Below are positions 47,209 to 58,090 of a DNA stretch of 64,000 nt, piece by piece (the stretch's first letter is position 1; each line of letters opens with the position of its first letter). The position numbers were made by a program, and so were the translations under genes. The notes under the pieces were generated by a model. The model saw only the letters and a program-made list of their open reading frames with translations. It was not told where the DNA came from and ran no database searches. Source of the stretch: Aphanomyces cochlioides (taxonomy: Eukaryota; Oomycota; Saprolegniomycetes; Saprolegniales; Verrucalvaceae). The DNA lies in assembly GCA_019828595.1 (NCBI GenBank), contig JAHQRK010000030.1:730968-794967 (forward strand), written 5' to 3'.

Positions 47209-48489
47209 ATGTTCAGTGAGAATCTCAAAACAATTCTCCAAGACTCACTTTTGATTTTACCCAAGACAACAACAATGGAAGCTTCAACGATTTTCACTGC
47301 CGATAGCGTACTCCCCGCGCAGACGTCGAGACCCATAACTACACGAGGTGTGGGGAGCTCGATGTCTCCAGGGATTACTCTTGAGGGAGTGGATGGAGTT
47401 GAGATTTCTGTACCTATGACGCAATCATCCGACACTCGTCCTTCAAGTCCAGTTACAACTGAAGAACACCAATTTACTCCTGATATGTCCATTTTGAACT
47501 CGAGCACCCGCGAATTTGACCCCTTGGGCAATGACAATGGATCTCCGCTACCATCCCTCATGGATCTATTGGACGATGTTTCTGTTCCAGCCAGGCCACA
47601 AACGAATGCGACAACGGCTGATGCCCCAACCAACCGCCCACGCACTCTGCGAATTCCAACCGACGATGATGACATCGATGAAGTGTTGTTTATCGATGAC
47701 CACCGCGAAGTGGCATCAATGCGAAATCGAATTTCAACTATTCAATACCAAGTCAACTGGAAGTTTCAACGCCCGGATGGACTCGACAAAGACTGGTTCG
47801 ACGAAAAAGACCTCAGCGGGTGTCAAGAAGCCGTGGCGATGTACCAACGATGGCGACAAGCTGGAGCCCACTTCCTCACGAACACTGGTCTCGCCCCAAC
47901 GCTTGCTGAATTTCGAGCGATGGATCCTCTGTGGCTAGAAATTGGCAACAACAGTGACAAATCTTGTCTTGCGGCTGCAATCCGAATCGTTGCTACCAAT
48001 TTGAATGTCTCCAATTTTGAGCTCAGCGAAGAAGTCATTTCGGGTTTCAAAGAGGCCCATGGAGTTCCTCAAGACGCGGGCATTCCCCCTTCCAAGATGC
48101 ATGATTTTCTCAAGCTGGCATACACACATGGATTCCACTACAACGACGCCATATTCTCCCGTCAACTGCTCAAGCAATCGGTGGGTGATCCAATTCGTGA
48201 TATCTGTAGAGCGATATTGGATGAGCCTGACGGAGAATTCTTGGTTGTTTCTGTCACTGATTCAACATCCCATTGCTGGGTCCTCGCCAAGCGATACAAG
48301 CGCTGCATAGACCGAAGTCTATGTATGATCCAAGACAATGAAAATGTATACCCCCTGGGTCAGATGCCAAGAGTCAGTTTTATCCGACATATTCGCCGTG
48401 TTAGCTTACAAACACCGAAGAAATCGAAGTCCCAACGTCGAAGCGAATCAAGAAAACGAAAAGCCAAATTGATTTCCAATTCAGCCTAG
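47209..48489 (+). CDS. LINE-B2 ORF3: putative papain-fold (OTU-like) cysteine protease
   Basis: A 426-residue frame from the first ATG follows ORF2 by about 150 nt. It is open without lesions although ORF2 is broken. Residues 1-190 are acidic and rich in S, T and P. A compact C-terminal region shows GNNSDKSCLAAAIR with C253, SHCWVLAK with H355 and MIQDNEN with D376. The order Cys...His...Asp, with a Ser/Asp-rich lead into the Cys, is that of papain-fold peptidases such as OTU. The tail is basic (KKSKSQRRSESRKRKAK). OTU and Ulp1 proteases are known in some non-LTR elements, but a separate ORF after the RT is unusual. The family call is tentative. Confidence 0.6.
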   Translation: MFSENLKTILQDSLLILPKTTTMEASTIFTADSVLPAQTSRPITTRGVGSSMSPGITLEGVDGVEISVPMTQSSDTRPSSPVTTEEHQFTPDMSILNSSTREFDPLGNDNGSPLPSLMDLLDDVSVPARPQTNATTADAPTNRPRTLRIPTDDDDIDEVLFIDDHREVASMRNRISTIQYQVNWKFQRPDGLDKDWFDEKDLSGCQEAVAMYQRWRQAGAHFLTNTGLAPTLAEFRAMDPLWLEIGNNSDKSCLAAAIRIVATNLNVSNFELSEEVISGFKEAHGVPQDAGIPPSKMHDFLKLAYTHGFHYNDAIFSRQLLKQSVGDPIRDICRAILDEPDGEFLVVSVTDSTSHCWVLAKRYKRCIDRSLCMIQDNENVYPLGQMPRVSFIRHIRRVSLQTPKKSKSQRRSESRKRKAKLISNSA

Positions 48490-48567
48490 CAGTTGGAAAT
48501 GGGATGAGCCTTCGGGCAATATTAGTTTGTAGTTTACATTAACTACAAATAGACTCCCCATTGACAT

Positions 48568-48581
48568 TGAGCTACATCCCC
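48568..48581 (-). repeat. Target-site duplication: copy of tRNA 5' end
   Basis: Right-hand 14-nt duplicate from the LINE-B2 insertion; the array resumes after it. Confidence 0.9.
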
Positions 48582-49172
48582 TTCTTAGCGCTTCTAAAGC
48601 CAGACACACTTGCAGATTCATTTCATCTGTGGACGCACATTTTGTCCACTTCGCCTTGTCCACAAGAGTGTCCTCGGTCAGTCTCCAACTTTCCATTTCA
48701 TTCACTTTGTTCACTACATTCCAACTGTCGTGTATAATCATATTGTTGAAAGGATGGATCTCTTTCTGTTCTAAATCTCGGTACGAAAGTCGTTTTTTGG
48801 CCATAACTTTATCAATTCTGCTCCGATTTGCATGAAACCAGTTGCAAACGATAGGTTTTGATCATACCTATCGTTTGGCACCGGTGGCGTGGCAAAAGAA
48901 CGATTTACGCCCGAGTTATGCGCAAAAAACGACTTTTACGCGCAAACAGGTTGTCCAAAGGATGTGCATGTCTTTCGTTTAATATATTTGACATCCGTTA
49001 TCCATACGAACAGCCAACGCTCTCACGACTCGTGTCATTGAAACAATAGTTCATCATGATTGGAATTCATTCCTGGACATTCAAATATTCAAATACAGGT
49101 TGTAGGAATGTATAAAAACCGGAAGGACGAAATTAGTGTGTGTGTCCAGAAGTGATAAAAGTTAAAACGTAG

Positions 49173-49245
49173 TGGAGAAGCAGGGTATCGATCCCTGTAC
49201 CTCCCGCATGCTAAGCGGGCGCTCTACCATCTGAGCTACATCCCC
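49173..49245 (-). tRNA. tRNA-Ala (AGC), array copy
   Basis: Same sequence as 504-576. Confidence 0.92.
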
Positions 49246-49836
49246 TTCTTAGCGCTTCTAAAGCCAGACACACTTGCAGATTCATTTCATCTGTGGACGC
49301 ACATTTTGTCCACTTCGCCTTGTCCACAAGAGTGTCCTCGGTCAGTCTCCAACTTTCCATTTCATTCACTTTGTTCACTACATTCCAACTGTCGTGTATA
49401 ATCATATTGTTGAAAGGATGGATCTCTTTCTGTTCTAAATCTCGGTACGAAAGTCGTTTTTTGGCCATAACTTTATCAATTCTGCTCCGATTTGCATGAA
49501 ACCAGTTGCAAACGATAGGTTTTGATCATACCTATCGTTTGGCACCGGTGGCGTGGCAAAAGAACGATTTACGCCCGAGTTATGCGCAAAAAACGACTTT
49601 TACGCGCAAACAGGTTGTCCAAAGGATGTGCATGTCTTTCGTTTAATATATTTGACATCCGTTATCCATACGAACAGCCAACGCTCTCACGACTCGTGTC
49701 ATTGAAACAATAGTTCATCATGATTGGAATTCATTCCTGGACATTCAAATATTCAAATACAGGTTGTAGGAATGTATAAAAACCGGAAGGACGAAATTAG
49801 TGTGTGTGTCCAGAAGTGATAAAAGTTAAAACGTAG

Positions 49837-49909
49837 TGGAGAAGCAGGGTATCGATCCCTGTACCTCCCGCATGCTAAGCGGGCGCTCTACCATCTGAGC
49901 TACATCCCC
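49837..49909 (-). tRNA. tRNA-Ala (AGC), array copy
   Basis: Same sequence as 504-576. Confidence 0.92.
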
Positions 49910-50500
49910 TTCTTAGCGCTTCTAAAGCCAGACACACTTGCAGATTCATTTCATCTGTGGACGCACATTTTGTCCACTTCGCCTTGTCCACAAGAGTGTC
50001 CTCGGTCAGTCTCCAACTTTCCATTTCATTCACTTTGTTCACTACATTCCAACTGTCGTGTATAATCATATTGTTGAAAGGATGGATCTCTTTCTGTTCT
50101 AAATCTCGGTACGAAAGTCGTTTTTTGGCCATAACTTTATCAATTCTGCTCCGATTTGCATGAAACCAGTTGCAAACGATAGGTTTTGATCATACCTATC
50201 GTTTGGCACCGGTGGCGTGGCAAAAGAACGATTTACGCCCGAGTTATGCGCAAAAAACGACTTTTACGCGCAAACAGGTTGTCCAAAGGATGTGCATGTC
50301 TTTCGTTTAATATATTTGACATCCGTTATCCATACGAACAGCCAACGCTCTCACGACTCGTGTCATTGAAACAATAGTTCATCATGATTGGAATTCATTC
50401 CTGGACATTCAAATATTCAAATACAGGTTGTAGGAATGTATAAAAACCGGAAGGACGAAATTAGTGTGTGTGTCCAGAAGTGATAAAAGTTAAAACGTAG

Positions 50501-50573
50501 TGGAGAAGCAGGGTATCGATCCCTGTACCTCCCGCATGCTAAGCGGGCGCTCTACCATCTGAGCTACATCCCC
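50501..50573 (-). tRNA. tRNA-Ala (AGC), array copy
   Basis: Same sequence as 504-576; the last whole tRNA gene in the window. Confidence 0.92.
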
Positions 50574-51164
50574 TTCTTAGCGCTTCTAAAGCCAGACACA
50601 CTTGCAGATTCATTTCATCTGTGGACGCACATTTTGTCCACTTCGCCTTGTCCACAAGAGTGTCCTCGGTCAGTCTCCAACTTTCCATTTCATTCACTTT
50701 GTTCACTACATTCCAACTGTCGTGTATAATCATATTGTTGAAAGGATGGATCTCTTTCTGTTCTAAATCTCGGTACGAAAGTCGTTTTTTGGCCATAACT
50801 TTATCAATTCTGCTCCGATTTGCATGAAACCAGTTGCAAACGATAGGTTTTGATCATACCTATCGTTTGGCACCGGTGGCGTGGCAAAAGAACGATTTAC
50901 GCCCGAGTTATGCGCAAAAAACGACTTTTACGCGCAAACAGGTTGTCCAAAGGATGTGCATGTCTTTCGTTTAATATATTTGACATCCGTTATCCATACG
51001 AACAGCCAACGCTCTCACGACTCGTGTCATTGAAACAATAGTTCATCATGATTGGAATTCATTCCTGGACATTCAAATATTCAAATACAGGTTGTAGGAA
51101 TGTATAAAAACCGGAAGGACGAAATTAGTGTGTGTGTCCAGAAGTGATAAAAGTTAAAACGTAG

Positions 51165-51210
51165 TGGAGAAGCAGGGTATCGATCCCTGTACCTCCCGCA
51201 TGCTAAGCGG
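51165..51210 (-). pseudogene. tRNA-Ala 3' part, split by LINE-A copy 3
   Basis: tRNA nt 28-73. The 5' part is at 57253-57296; the duplication is at 51194-51210 and 57253-57269. Confidence 0.95.
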
Positions 51211-54200
51211 TTAACTGAGTATATTAAAGAATTAATATGGCCCAAAAGGGCCGCAAACTAGACTTTCGATTTTGGCTTCATAGGTCGCATAATAAATATG
51301 TGTTGCGAAATGTGACCTTGGAAGGTTCTTGTGGAAAATCGTCCAGTGTTGCTTAACCGAAATAGACTTGGGGTGTGGGGTAATTTGGAGGAACCATGGC
51401 AGAAAGAAAATGTTGCATGGCGATTCAGGCTGTGAAAAAATTCAACAGTATAGAGAAGAGCCATACAAGCAACTTTCTTTTCATGACCATCTTGATCCGA
51501 GTTGGTGGTGGCGAGATACGAGGCAATTTCGGGTTGACTGTGGAGGACTTGAAAATTTGTATACAAAAGTCTTGATAAAAATTCCAAGTGGAGGTACGCA
51601 GTGAAAAAGGCCAAGTGAATAAAAGCTTGAGTTGGGGTCGATCCATGAATAAATAAATCGACAGGAGAGGAAGGCCAAAAATTGACAAAAGGGTCGAAAC
51701 AGAGTAAAATCAGGCCCAAGGAAAATAAATTGGCAAGAGGTAGGAGCCCAAAAAATCCAAAAAGGTCGTGGCCAATTTAATTCGACCTCAGGAGGCCGAA
51801 TTAAATCGCTGGATCCATGGGAAAAGCTGGGTTTGAGAGAAAAGACCATCCAAAATAAAATGTTCTTGGACGATTTGACCAGCCAAAAAAATCAACGAGG
51901 TCGGTCGTTCCATGACAAGCAAAGTTGATTTCAGGAGCGTCTTCATCGGAGTTGATGGTGGCGAGATAGAGGGAAAATCCCTTGTGGGTTGGGCTTTTGG
52001 GGTAAACCTCCCAAAAATAATAAAAAAGGGTAAAATATTTGGGAGGTGCCATTTTGACATGCGCCATGCGCGGATAGGTCTCGAGCGCGAGCATCGTCGG
52101 AGCTGGATTTCGAACGGCGCCGCGGTGCATGGAGCCACTTGGCAGAATCGTAGCGACGATACGTACGAAGGATAGCGCACCATTAGAATCGCCATAGGTA
52201 GTGTGTAGCGGGAGAGCGCTAGCCAAAACCAGTGGTTTTTCCAATCGGGCGTCTCGGCGGCCAAATTTGAAGGAGTCATAACTTCCGAACGGCTATGAGA
52301 TAGATAGCCATACTTGGTGTCCTCCATCAATGGAGGCTAGCGGTGGATGCACCATATTAATCGGTGCATATAGAGTCGTGTAGCTGAAATGAGCTACGAT
52401 GGTCGTTTTGGAGCCTTATCGGCTCAAAATGGTTTGGAATCGGAAGTTGGGTTCCTGTGCTGCTATCATGGTGCTTGATAGCTCAAATCCATCGCGAGGA
52501 CATTCTCGAGCCTCTCCAACTCTAAGTTGGGCGATCGGAGTTGATTTGCGTTCAGGAGCCATTCCGATGAGTTTTAGCCATTTCACCAAAAGTTGTCGGG
52601 GCGACGGCAAGTAGGTTCCAGGGCTTCAATTATCGCTCTTGATGGCTTAAAACACTCGTCTAGCCATGATAGGATGGAAAAGAGTCATAGCCGGTCGATA
52701 GGAAATGATTTGCGACCTGTAGCCGACTTAAGGTTTTGTAGCCGGTGGATAGGGGCGGTTGACATTTTGGATTGAGGATTGCGAGCAAACCAGGATGTTT
52801 CAGGGCGTTCTAACGCTTTGGCTAGTCGTAATAAGTGGTGGAGCCACCCACTAGACCCCTAGATGTCACTCGGTGACCGTAGGGAAAGCGTTCGAGTTGT
52901 CCTGGTGTTTCACCGGTTTGGGTGACAGTCCAAAATGGGTTCGTGGTTTTGAACCATAGATCTGCAATATGTGCTAGTTGGTGTCGGCATAGAGCTCGAT
53001 TCAACTGAGATAACAAGCCACTAAACGTAGAAATCCACGCAGTCGGTCGAGAGAAATTTCACTTTTGGTGACGGGTTGAAACCGGTTCAAAATGGGTGTC
53101 ACCGGGTCGAATTTCCTTTCGAATTTTGTTTCGCGAGTTTGGCGAGGTTTGAGCACTCGCAAACTGGCACATCTTGAGGAGGAGACATGGGAGAATCTTT
53201 TAGGCACCGTGGCGCAATTTTCCCGAACAAAAAGTGTGCACTCGATTTTGAGATTTCGCCCCCAGGGGGAGACGTCGTAACAATTTTCAAAGTGTTGTTG
53301 TGAGAGAACCACTGCACTTTTTTGCAATCTAACGCTTGCGTTTGTCTGCTTGGGATGTCTAGCAACCCTGAAGACCATTAGAATGTCTGAAATGATCGTC
53401 AGAGCAATGCCAGAGTTGTCGATAGTTTTGCCATTTTGGGTGAACGGATAAAGTCAAGTCGATTTTGTGAACGACTCGGCATGAGATAAAGTTACTTGGT
53501 GTGTTCATAGAGCTCTGTTAGCTGGGGCTAACGAGCCATCAAACGCATGAAAAGGCCAAGTGGGTCGCGAGAAAATCCACTTTGAGTTTTCCCATTGGTT
53601 TGGGTGACTTAGGTGAATTTCTTCAAAGGTTGCAATATAACATGCCTTTTAAGGTTCCAAGGTCTCGTTTTGAGATTGTGGTAAGATTTGGGCAGAGAAC
53701 CACTCATTCTGGTGCAAACTATGAAGCACCGATGTCAAGGAAGCCTTCGTGGAGTCGTCCAAGGAGGCTCGATTGACTTGGTACAGATGCCGCTTTATAA
53801 TGTGTCCTGCTAAGCTGGATATCGTCATAGGTGTTTTGTTAGGTAAATCTGGACGGTAAATCCGGTCGCACCGAGTTTTCCATATTGTATACCAAATACA
53901 AGATAAAAAAATTGGCCACAGCAAATTAAATCCAGCTTGGAGGTCTTTGTCTTGGAGTGCTATAGGAGAGAAGAATATTTTTTCCATGGTAGTTGGCCAA
54001 GTAAAGTTAAGGGATCTGGCCATGGATTTAAATGGACTCCAACATGCTCGAGTATATGGACAGTCCAAGGTGAAATGTTTATACGTCTCCACTTCATGAC
54101 AGAAAATACAAGTGTTCGGGATATCGTCCGAGTACTTGAATTTGTATCGGAGAGGTAAGGCTCGTATAAGCAGTCGATATATGAAAGCACTATACGTTGG

Positions 54201-57200
54201 CAGAATAAATTTGGGCTGCCTGTAGAATGCGACCACTTTAATATTTTCCTTGTGGGCATAAAAATCCGAGGGTACCAATAAATGCGCTGTGGGTAAAACC
54301 TCCTGAGCTGATTTGGATTTAAATTCATGAGTTAAATCATCCAAGGTGGCATCAATAAAGGGTAAAAAGCCATCTTTAAAATTTCCAGCCCAAGTAATTT
54401 CGGTAGCCGTTTGCCGATAAGGTGTAGGCTGACGAAAATTTATTTCTGTGTCCTCGGGTGGAGATGGTAGAATAGCTTTAAGTCTCCCGTGTAGAGCATA
54501 CCACCATTTATGATCGGGAGTGGCTAAATGGCGTCTTGAGCATTGAGATTTAATCCAATCTAACAGGATTTTCCGATCCATAAGATTGCCATTTTCATCG
54601 AGTAGGTGGCGAACATGGGTAAAATTTAATTTTGCCAGTGATACAGCATAATCATAAGTCTTTGGATAGCAGTGTTCAAAGACAGTTTTCTCCAAGGGTA
54701 AGAATTGATTGTGCCAAAGTGGAAAATTTCCATCGACTTGTACTGTGGGAAATTTAAGTGGGGTTGGAGATAAGGATAACCATAGTCGAGTAAATGCTGA
54801 CCAGAGAGGTGGAACCTTATCTTGGTGTGATATGGCTTTGTACATACTAGAGTGTGGACTCATGAAAAGGAGATCATAAAAATTTCCCCATGGACTGAAG
54901 GCTCTGGAGAGTAAATATTCTCCAATGGATAGCCATGCTGGCAATTTCGTTTGACCATACGAGTTGTGAGGTGGTGCTAGGAGTAGCTTGAAGCATTTAA
55001 AGGTCATGACCCGGTGTAGTTTTGACCACCAGTGGGTAGACGATTTAAATCCGAGACCACCTTGTGCTTTTGGAAGGAAAATAATGTCCGAGTTGAATTG
55101 ATGCAAATAACGTTGAGTCGAATATGGATCAATTGTATCGCCGTGAATAAATTGCTTGGCGACCTTGTCGAATAGTTTGGCATATTCTTTGTCGATCGGA
55201 ATAAATTGGAGTTGATACCAGAGCACAGGAAAACAAATTGACCTTAGGATTGTCACTTTTCCGGGTAGGGTTCGTGCTCGATAAGACCATAGTTGTGTTC
55301 TTGAGACCAATTTCTCCAATAGCGAATTTAAACGTGTTGTGGCTGTGATGTTGGGAGAAATTAAAAGGCCCAACGATTTAGCAGGTTTGTCATCAGTAAT
55401 AGCCAAAGGTGCCAGGTCTGGAGGTAAATTGGCATGGGTTAATAATTCTGTCTTGGAGAGATTTAACTTGAAACCAGAGATATCACAGAATTTTTTGACG
55501 ATGTCGAGTTGGAGTTGCAACGTCGATGTATTTTTGGAGTACAATTGGGAGTCGTCTGCATAATAGCTCCCGGTGTGAGTGTGATGACCAATTCGTATGC
55601 CCAAATCTTTTCTCTTGCGTATGGCTAAACACATAGGTTCTAGCGCCAAGACAAATAAAAGAGGTGATAATGGGTCGCCTTGTAAAACACCACGTTGGAT
55701 CTTAAATGGGTTGGATAAATGTCCATTGACAATAATTCGTCCACGACGATTTGAATAAAGCACTTTGACCATGTTGAGAAAGGACGGTGGAAAATTAAAT
55801 TCCTTCAGGGTTGCCAATAAATAGGAATGGTTGACCCTATCAAAGGCTTTTTCAAAGTCCAAGAGGGCCACAATAGACTCGGAGGAATAAAACTTCATAA
55901 AGTGATTCAGGTCTTCCAAGCGCAGTAAATTGGTTTGGATTGATCGACCACGAATAAAACCTGTTTGATCCGGGTGGACTATCGACTGAATGATTCTCTG
56001 CATTCGTTCTGCAAGGACCATTGTGAGGATTTTCACGTCGATATTGACCAAGCTGATGGGACGGTAATTTTTTGGGAGTAGTTTGTCGTCCTTTTTGTAC
56101 AGCAGTACAATTAAACTTGTCAATTGGGAGGGTGCCAAGTTGGAGTGAGAGTTGATTTGGTAATAGTATAGCATTTCCAAAGCCAGGGACCATTCATGGG
56201 GAAACATTTTCAAAATTTCGTAGGGCAGTGAATTTGGCCCAGGAGTTGAATTCCGTTTGGAGTGTTTAATGGCAAAATAAAATTCGTTTGCCGTGAGAGG
56301 AGCCCCAATAAATCTCTTGTCGTCGATATTGAGTCGGCGAGATATCAGAGTTTTTAAATACTTGGCCATTCTTTCCTTGTCAACTGCCTCATGGTCGCCA
56401 TACAGGTCAGAATAAAACTCGTGGAGTGTCGAGGAAATTGATTGTTGATCAGAAGCAATATTTCCATTGGACATTTTGAGTGCCTTGAAGGGAGATTTTT
56501 GTAAAGGGATTGTGCGAGGTGGCTTCAGGTGAAATTTGGTACACCTTTCCGCTTTCTCGAGATGAGTTTGCATAGCAGTATCTTCCCGTAGGACTTTTTT
56601 CCTGTCATGATATTCATGTATGGCAGCTTGAATTGTTTTGATACGTGCCATCAAGGACGCACATGGGGCGTTTTGGTAATCCCGAATCAATAAAGCCAAA
56701 TCCATAGATAATTTCTTGAGAGGCCTTTGTTGATTTTCGACCAACTCGTCGTGTAGGTATTTTAATTGATTTCGCATGTTGGTGATCATGGTGTCGAAAT
56801 GTAGACCAACATTTGAGTTTAATTGGGTCTTGGTAAGGAAGGTTTCAAGTTGACGAGAGATAATGAATTTGGCCTTGTCATTGTTGAGAACCCATTGTGG
56901 TGTTTTCCATGGACCAGGTCCCATTGATACTACTGGACGTTTGGTCAATAATTTGCAGGGAGTGTGGTCAGCATGAGGAATTAGTTCCAGGTGACGAAAT
57001 TTCAGATGACGTAGGGATGCCATAGCAGACGAGATGAAAATATAGTCAAGCCGATTGACAAATTTTGGACTTGTGAAAGCACGTTTCAGTGGATTTTGTT
57101 GACGGAAAATGTCAACGAGGTGTAAATCTTGTAGCCATAGGTTGAGTTCATATGAGCCATGAGTCGCATGAGTCGAAGGACGGCATGAATCTAATGTTGG

Positions 57201-57252
57201 GGAGAAAATAACGTTAAAGTCGCCACCAACAATATGAAAAGCTTCGGGTGGA
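51211..57252 (-). mobile_element. LINE-A copy 3, 5'-truncated
   Basis: This 6,042-bp copy keeps the whole 3' UTR (51211-53648) and most of ORF2, and ends inside the endonuclease coding region. It lacks ORF1. The same 17-nt anticodon-arm duplication flanks it, so truncation happened during integration. Confidence 0.95.
53649..57252 (-). pseudogene. LINE-A copy 3 ORF2, lacking its first ~160 residues
   Basis: The frame is open from the truncation point to the normal stop and keeps the GGDFN endonuclease motif, the full reverse transcriptase with YADD and the zinc finger. The reading frame happens to continue into the flanking tRNA, giving a chance ATG at 57281 that is not a real start. Confidence 0.93.
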
Positions 57253-57575
57253 TCCCGCATGCTAAGCGGGCGCTCTACCATCTGAGCTACATCCCCTTCT
57301 TAGCGCTTCTAAAGCCAGACACACTTGCAGATTCATTTCATCTGTGGACGCACATTTTGTCCACTTCGCCTTGTCCACAAGAGTGTCCTCGGTCAGTCTC
57401 CAACTTTCCATTTCATTCACTTTGTTCACTACATTCCAACTGTCGTGTATAATCATATTGTTGAAAGGATGGATCTCTTTCTGTTCTAAATCTCGGTACG
57501 AAAGTCGTTTTTTGGCCATAACTTTATCAATTCTGCTCCGATTTGCATGAAACCAGTTGCAAACGATAGGTTTTG
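57253..57575. repeat. tRNA-Ala array, terminal partial unit
   Basis: This is the last piece of the array: tRNA 5' part (57253-57296) and flank up to the loop of the inner hairpin, where the unit stops after TTTTG (57571-57575). Confidence 0.95.
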
Positions 57576-57579
57576 GGGG

Positions 57580-58007
57580 TAGTCAGCGAGAGGCGACGGG
57601 ACCACGCGAGCGAAGCGAGCTTTGTCACAAAGGGGTGAATTAAAAATTAACGCTACAACTACGGAGCGAAGCGACCACGCGCTTTAGCGCGTCACGCCCG
57701 AAGGGCGTCCGGAGGGTCTGGGAGGCGGAGCCTCCCAGGGCTCGTTTTAATTGGTTGTAGGCACTTGTAATCTAATTTCATTGGTCCTTTCGTTTGCCTT
57801 CTTCAGTGTGAGTTATGTCGCTGATTGTGCAAGCATGAAGTGACTGAGGGGATCAGTTAGTCAGTTCAGAAGCTTGCCAGCTTTATCCGGATATCCGGAT
57901 AAGGGGGATTTGGGGGCCCCGGGGGGATTTTCGGGGGCCCCTGGGGGGATTTCCATGGGGGAAGTTCCTTGGGGAGGAAGTTCCATGGAAGTTTGGGGTT
58001 TAGGGGT
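57580..58007. repeat. Subtelomeric S block 1
   Basis: This ~430-bp block is repeated at 63336-63773. It starts after a TTTTGGGGG junction. It contains three hairpins in a row: ACGCGC-TTTA-GCGCGT (57677-57692), ACGCCC-GAA-GGGCGT (57694-57708) and CTGGGAGGC-GGA-GCCTCCCAG (57718-57738). A 20-bp palindrome TTATCCGGATATCCGGATAA lies at 57883-57902, followed by G-rich sequence. No ORF is supported. It may be a non-autonomous element, a PLE end, or a fragment of organelle type. Confidence 0.75.
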
Positions 58008-58040
58008 TTCGGGGTTGGGGGTTTCGGGGGTTGGTGGTTT

Positions 58041-58090
58041 CACCCCGACACCTGTACTAGTTGTCGAGTAGACTAGCAGGTGTCGGGGTG
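58041..58090 (-). repeat. PLE 3' hairpin, copy 1
   Basis: Perfect 14-bp inverted repeat CACCCCGACACCTG at 58041-58054 and its complement at 58077-58090. It spans the ORF stop just before the C-rich tail. Copy 2 has the same at 60323-60336 and 60359-60372. Confidence 0.85.

Larger units (their letters stand above)
40438..48567 (+). mobile_element. LINE-B2, near full-length three-ORF non-LTR retrotransposon
   Basis: This 8,130-bp element lies opposite to the tRNA and is flanked by the 14-nt duplication TGAGCTACATCCCC (40424-40437 and 48568-48581). The order is a 52-nt 5' UTR, ORF1, overlapping ORF2, ORF3 and a short 3' UTR. ORF2 carries two frameshifts, so the copy is probably dead. The 3' UTR shares blocks with LINE-B1 (GGGATGAGCC, GGCAATATTAGT, CTCCCCATTG) and has a perfect 9-bp hairpin, TTTGTAGTT with its complement. 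Confidence 0.94.
48568..51210. repeat. tRNA-Ala array block 5
   Basis: Nearly four 664-bp units with three whole tRNA genes and one tRNA 3' part; nothing else is recognised. Confidence 0.95.

Noticed and set aside
53649..57281. A new ATG start for LINE-A copy 3 ORF2 at 57281
   Set aside because: That ATG lies in the flanking tRNA sequence; the frame simply runs past the truncation point.
57760..57870. Hammerhead ribozyme in S block 1 (minus-strand CTGAAGA followed by CGAAAG), as known from some PLEs
   Set aside because: The sequence between the two core boxes cannot form stem II, and S block 2 shows no compensatory change. I saw no better candidate, but a structural motif search was not possible here.
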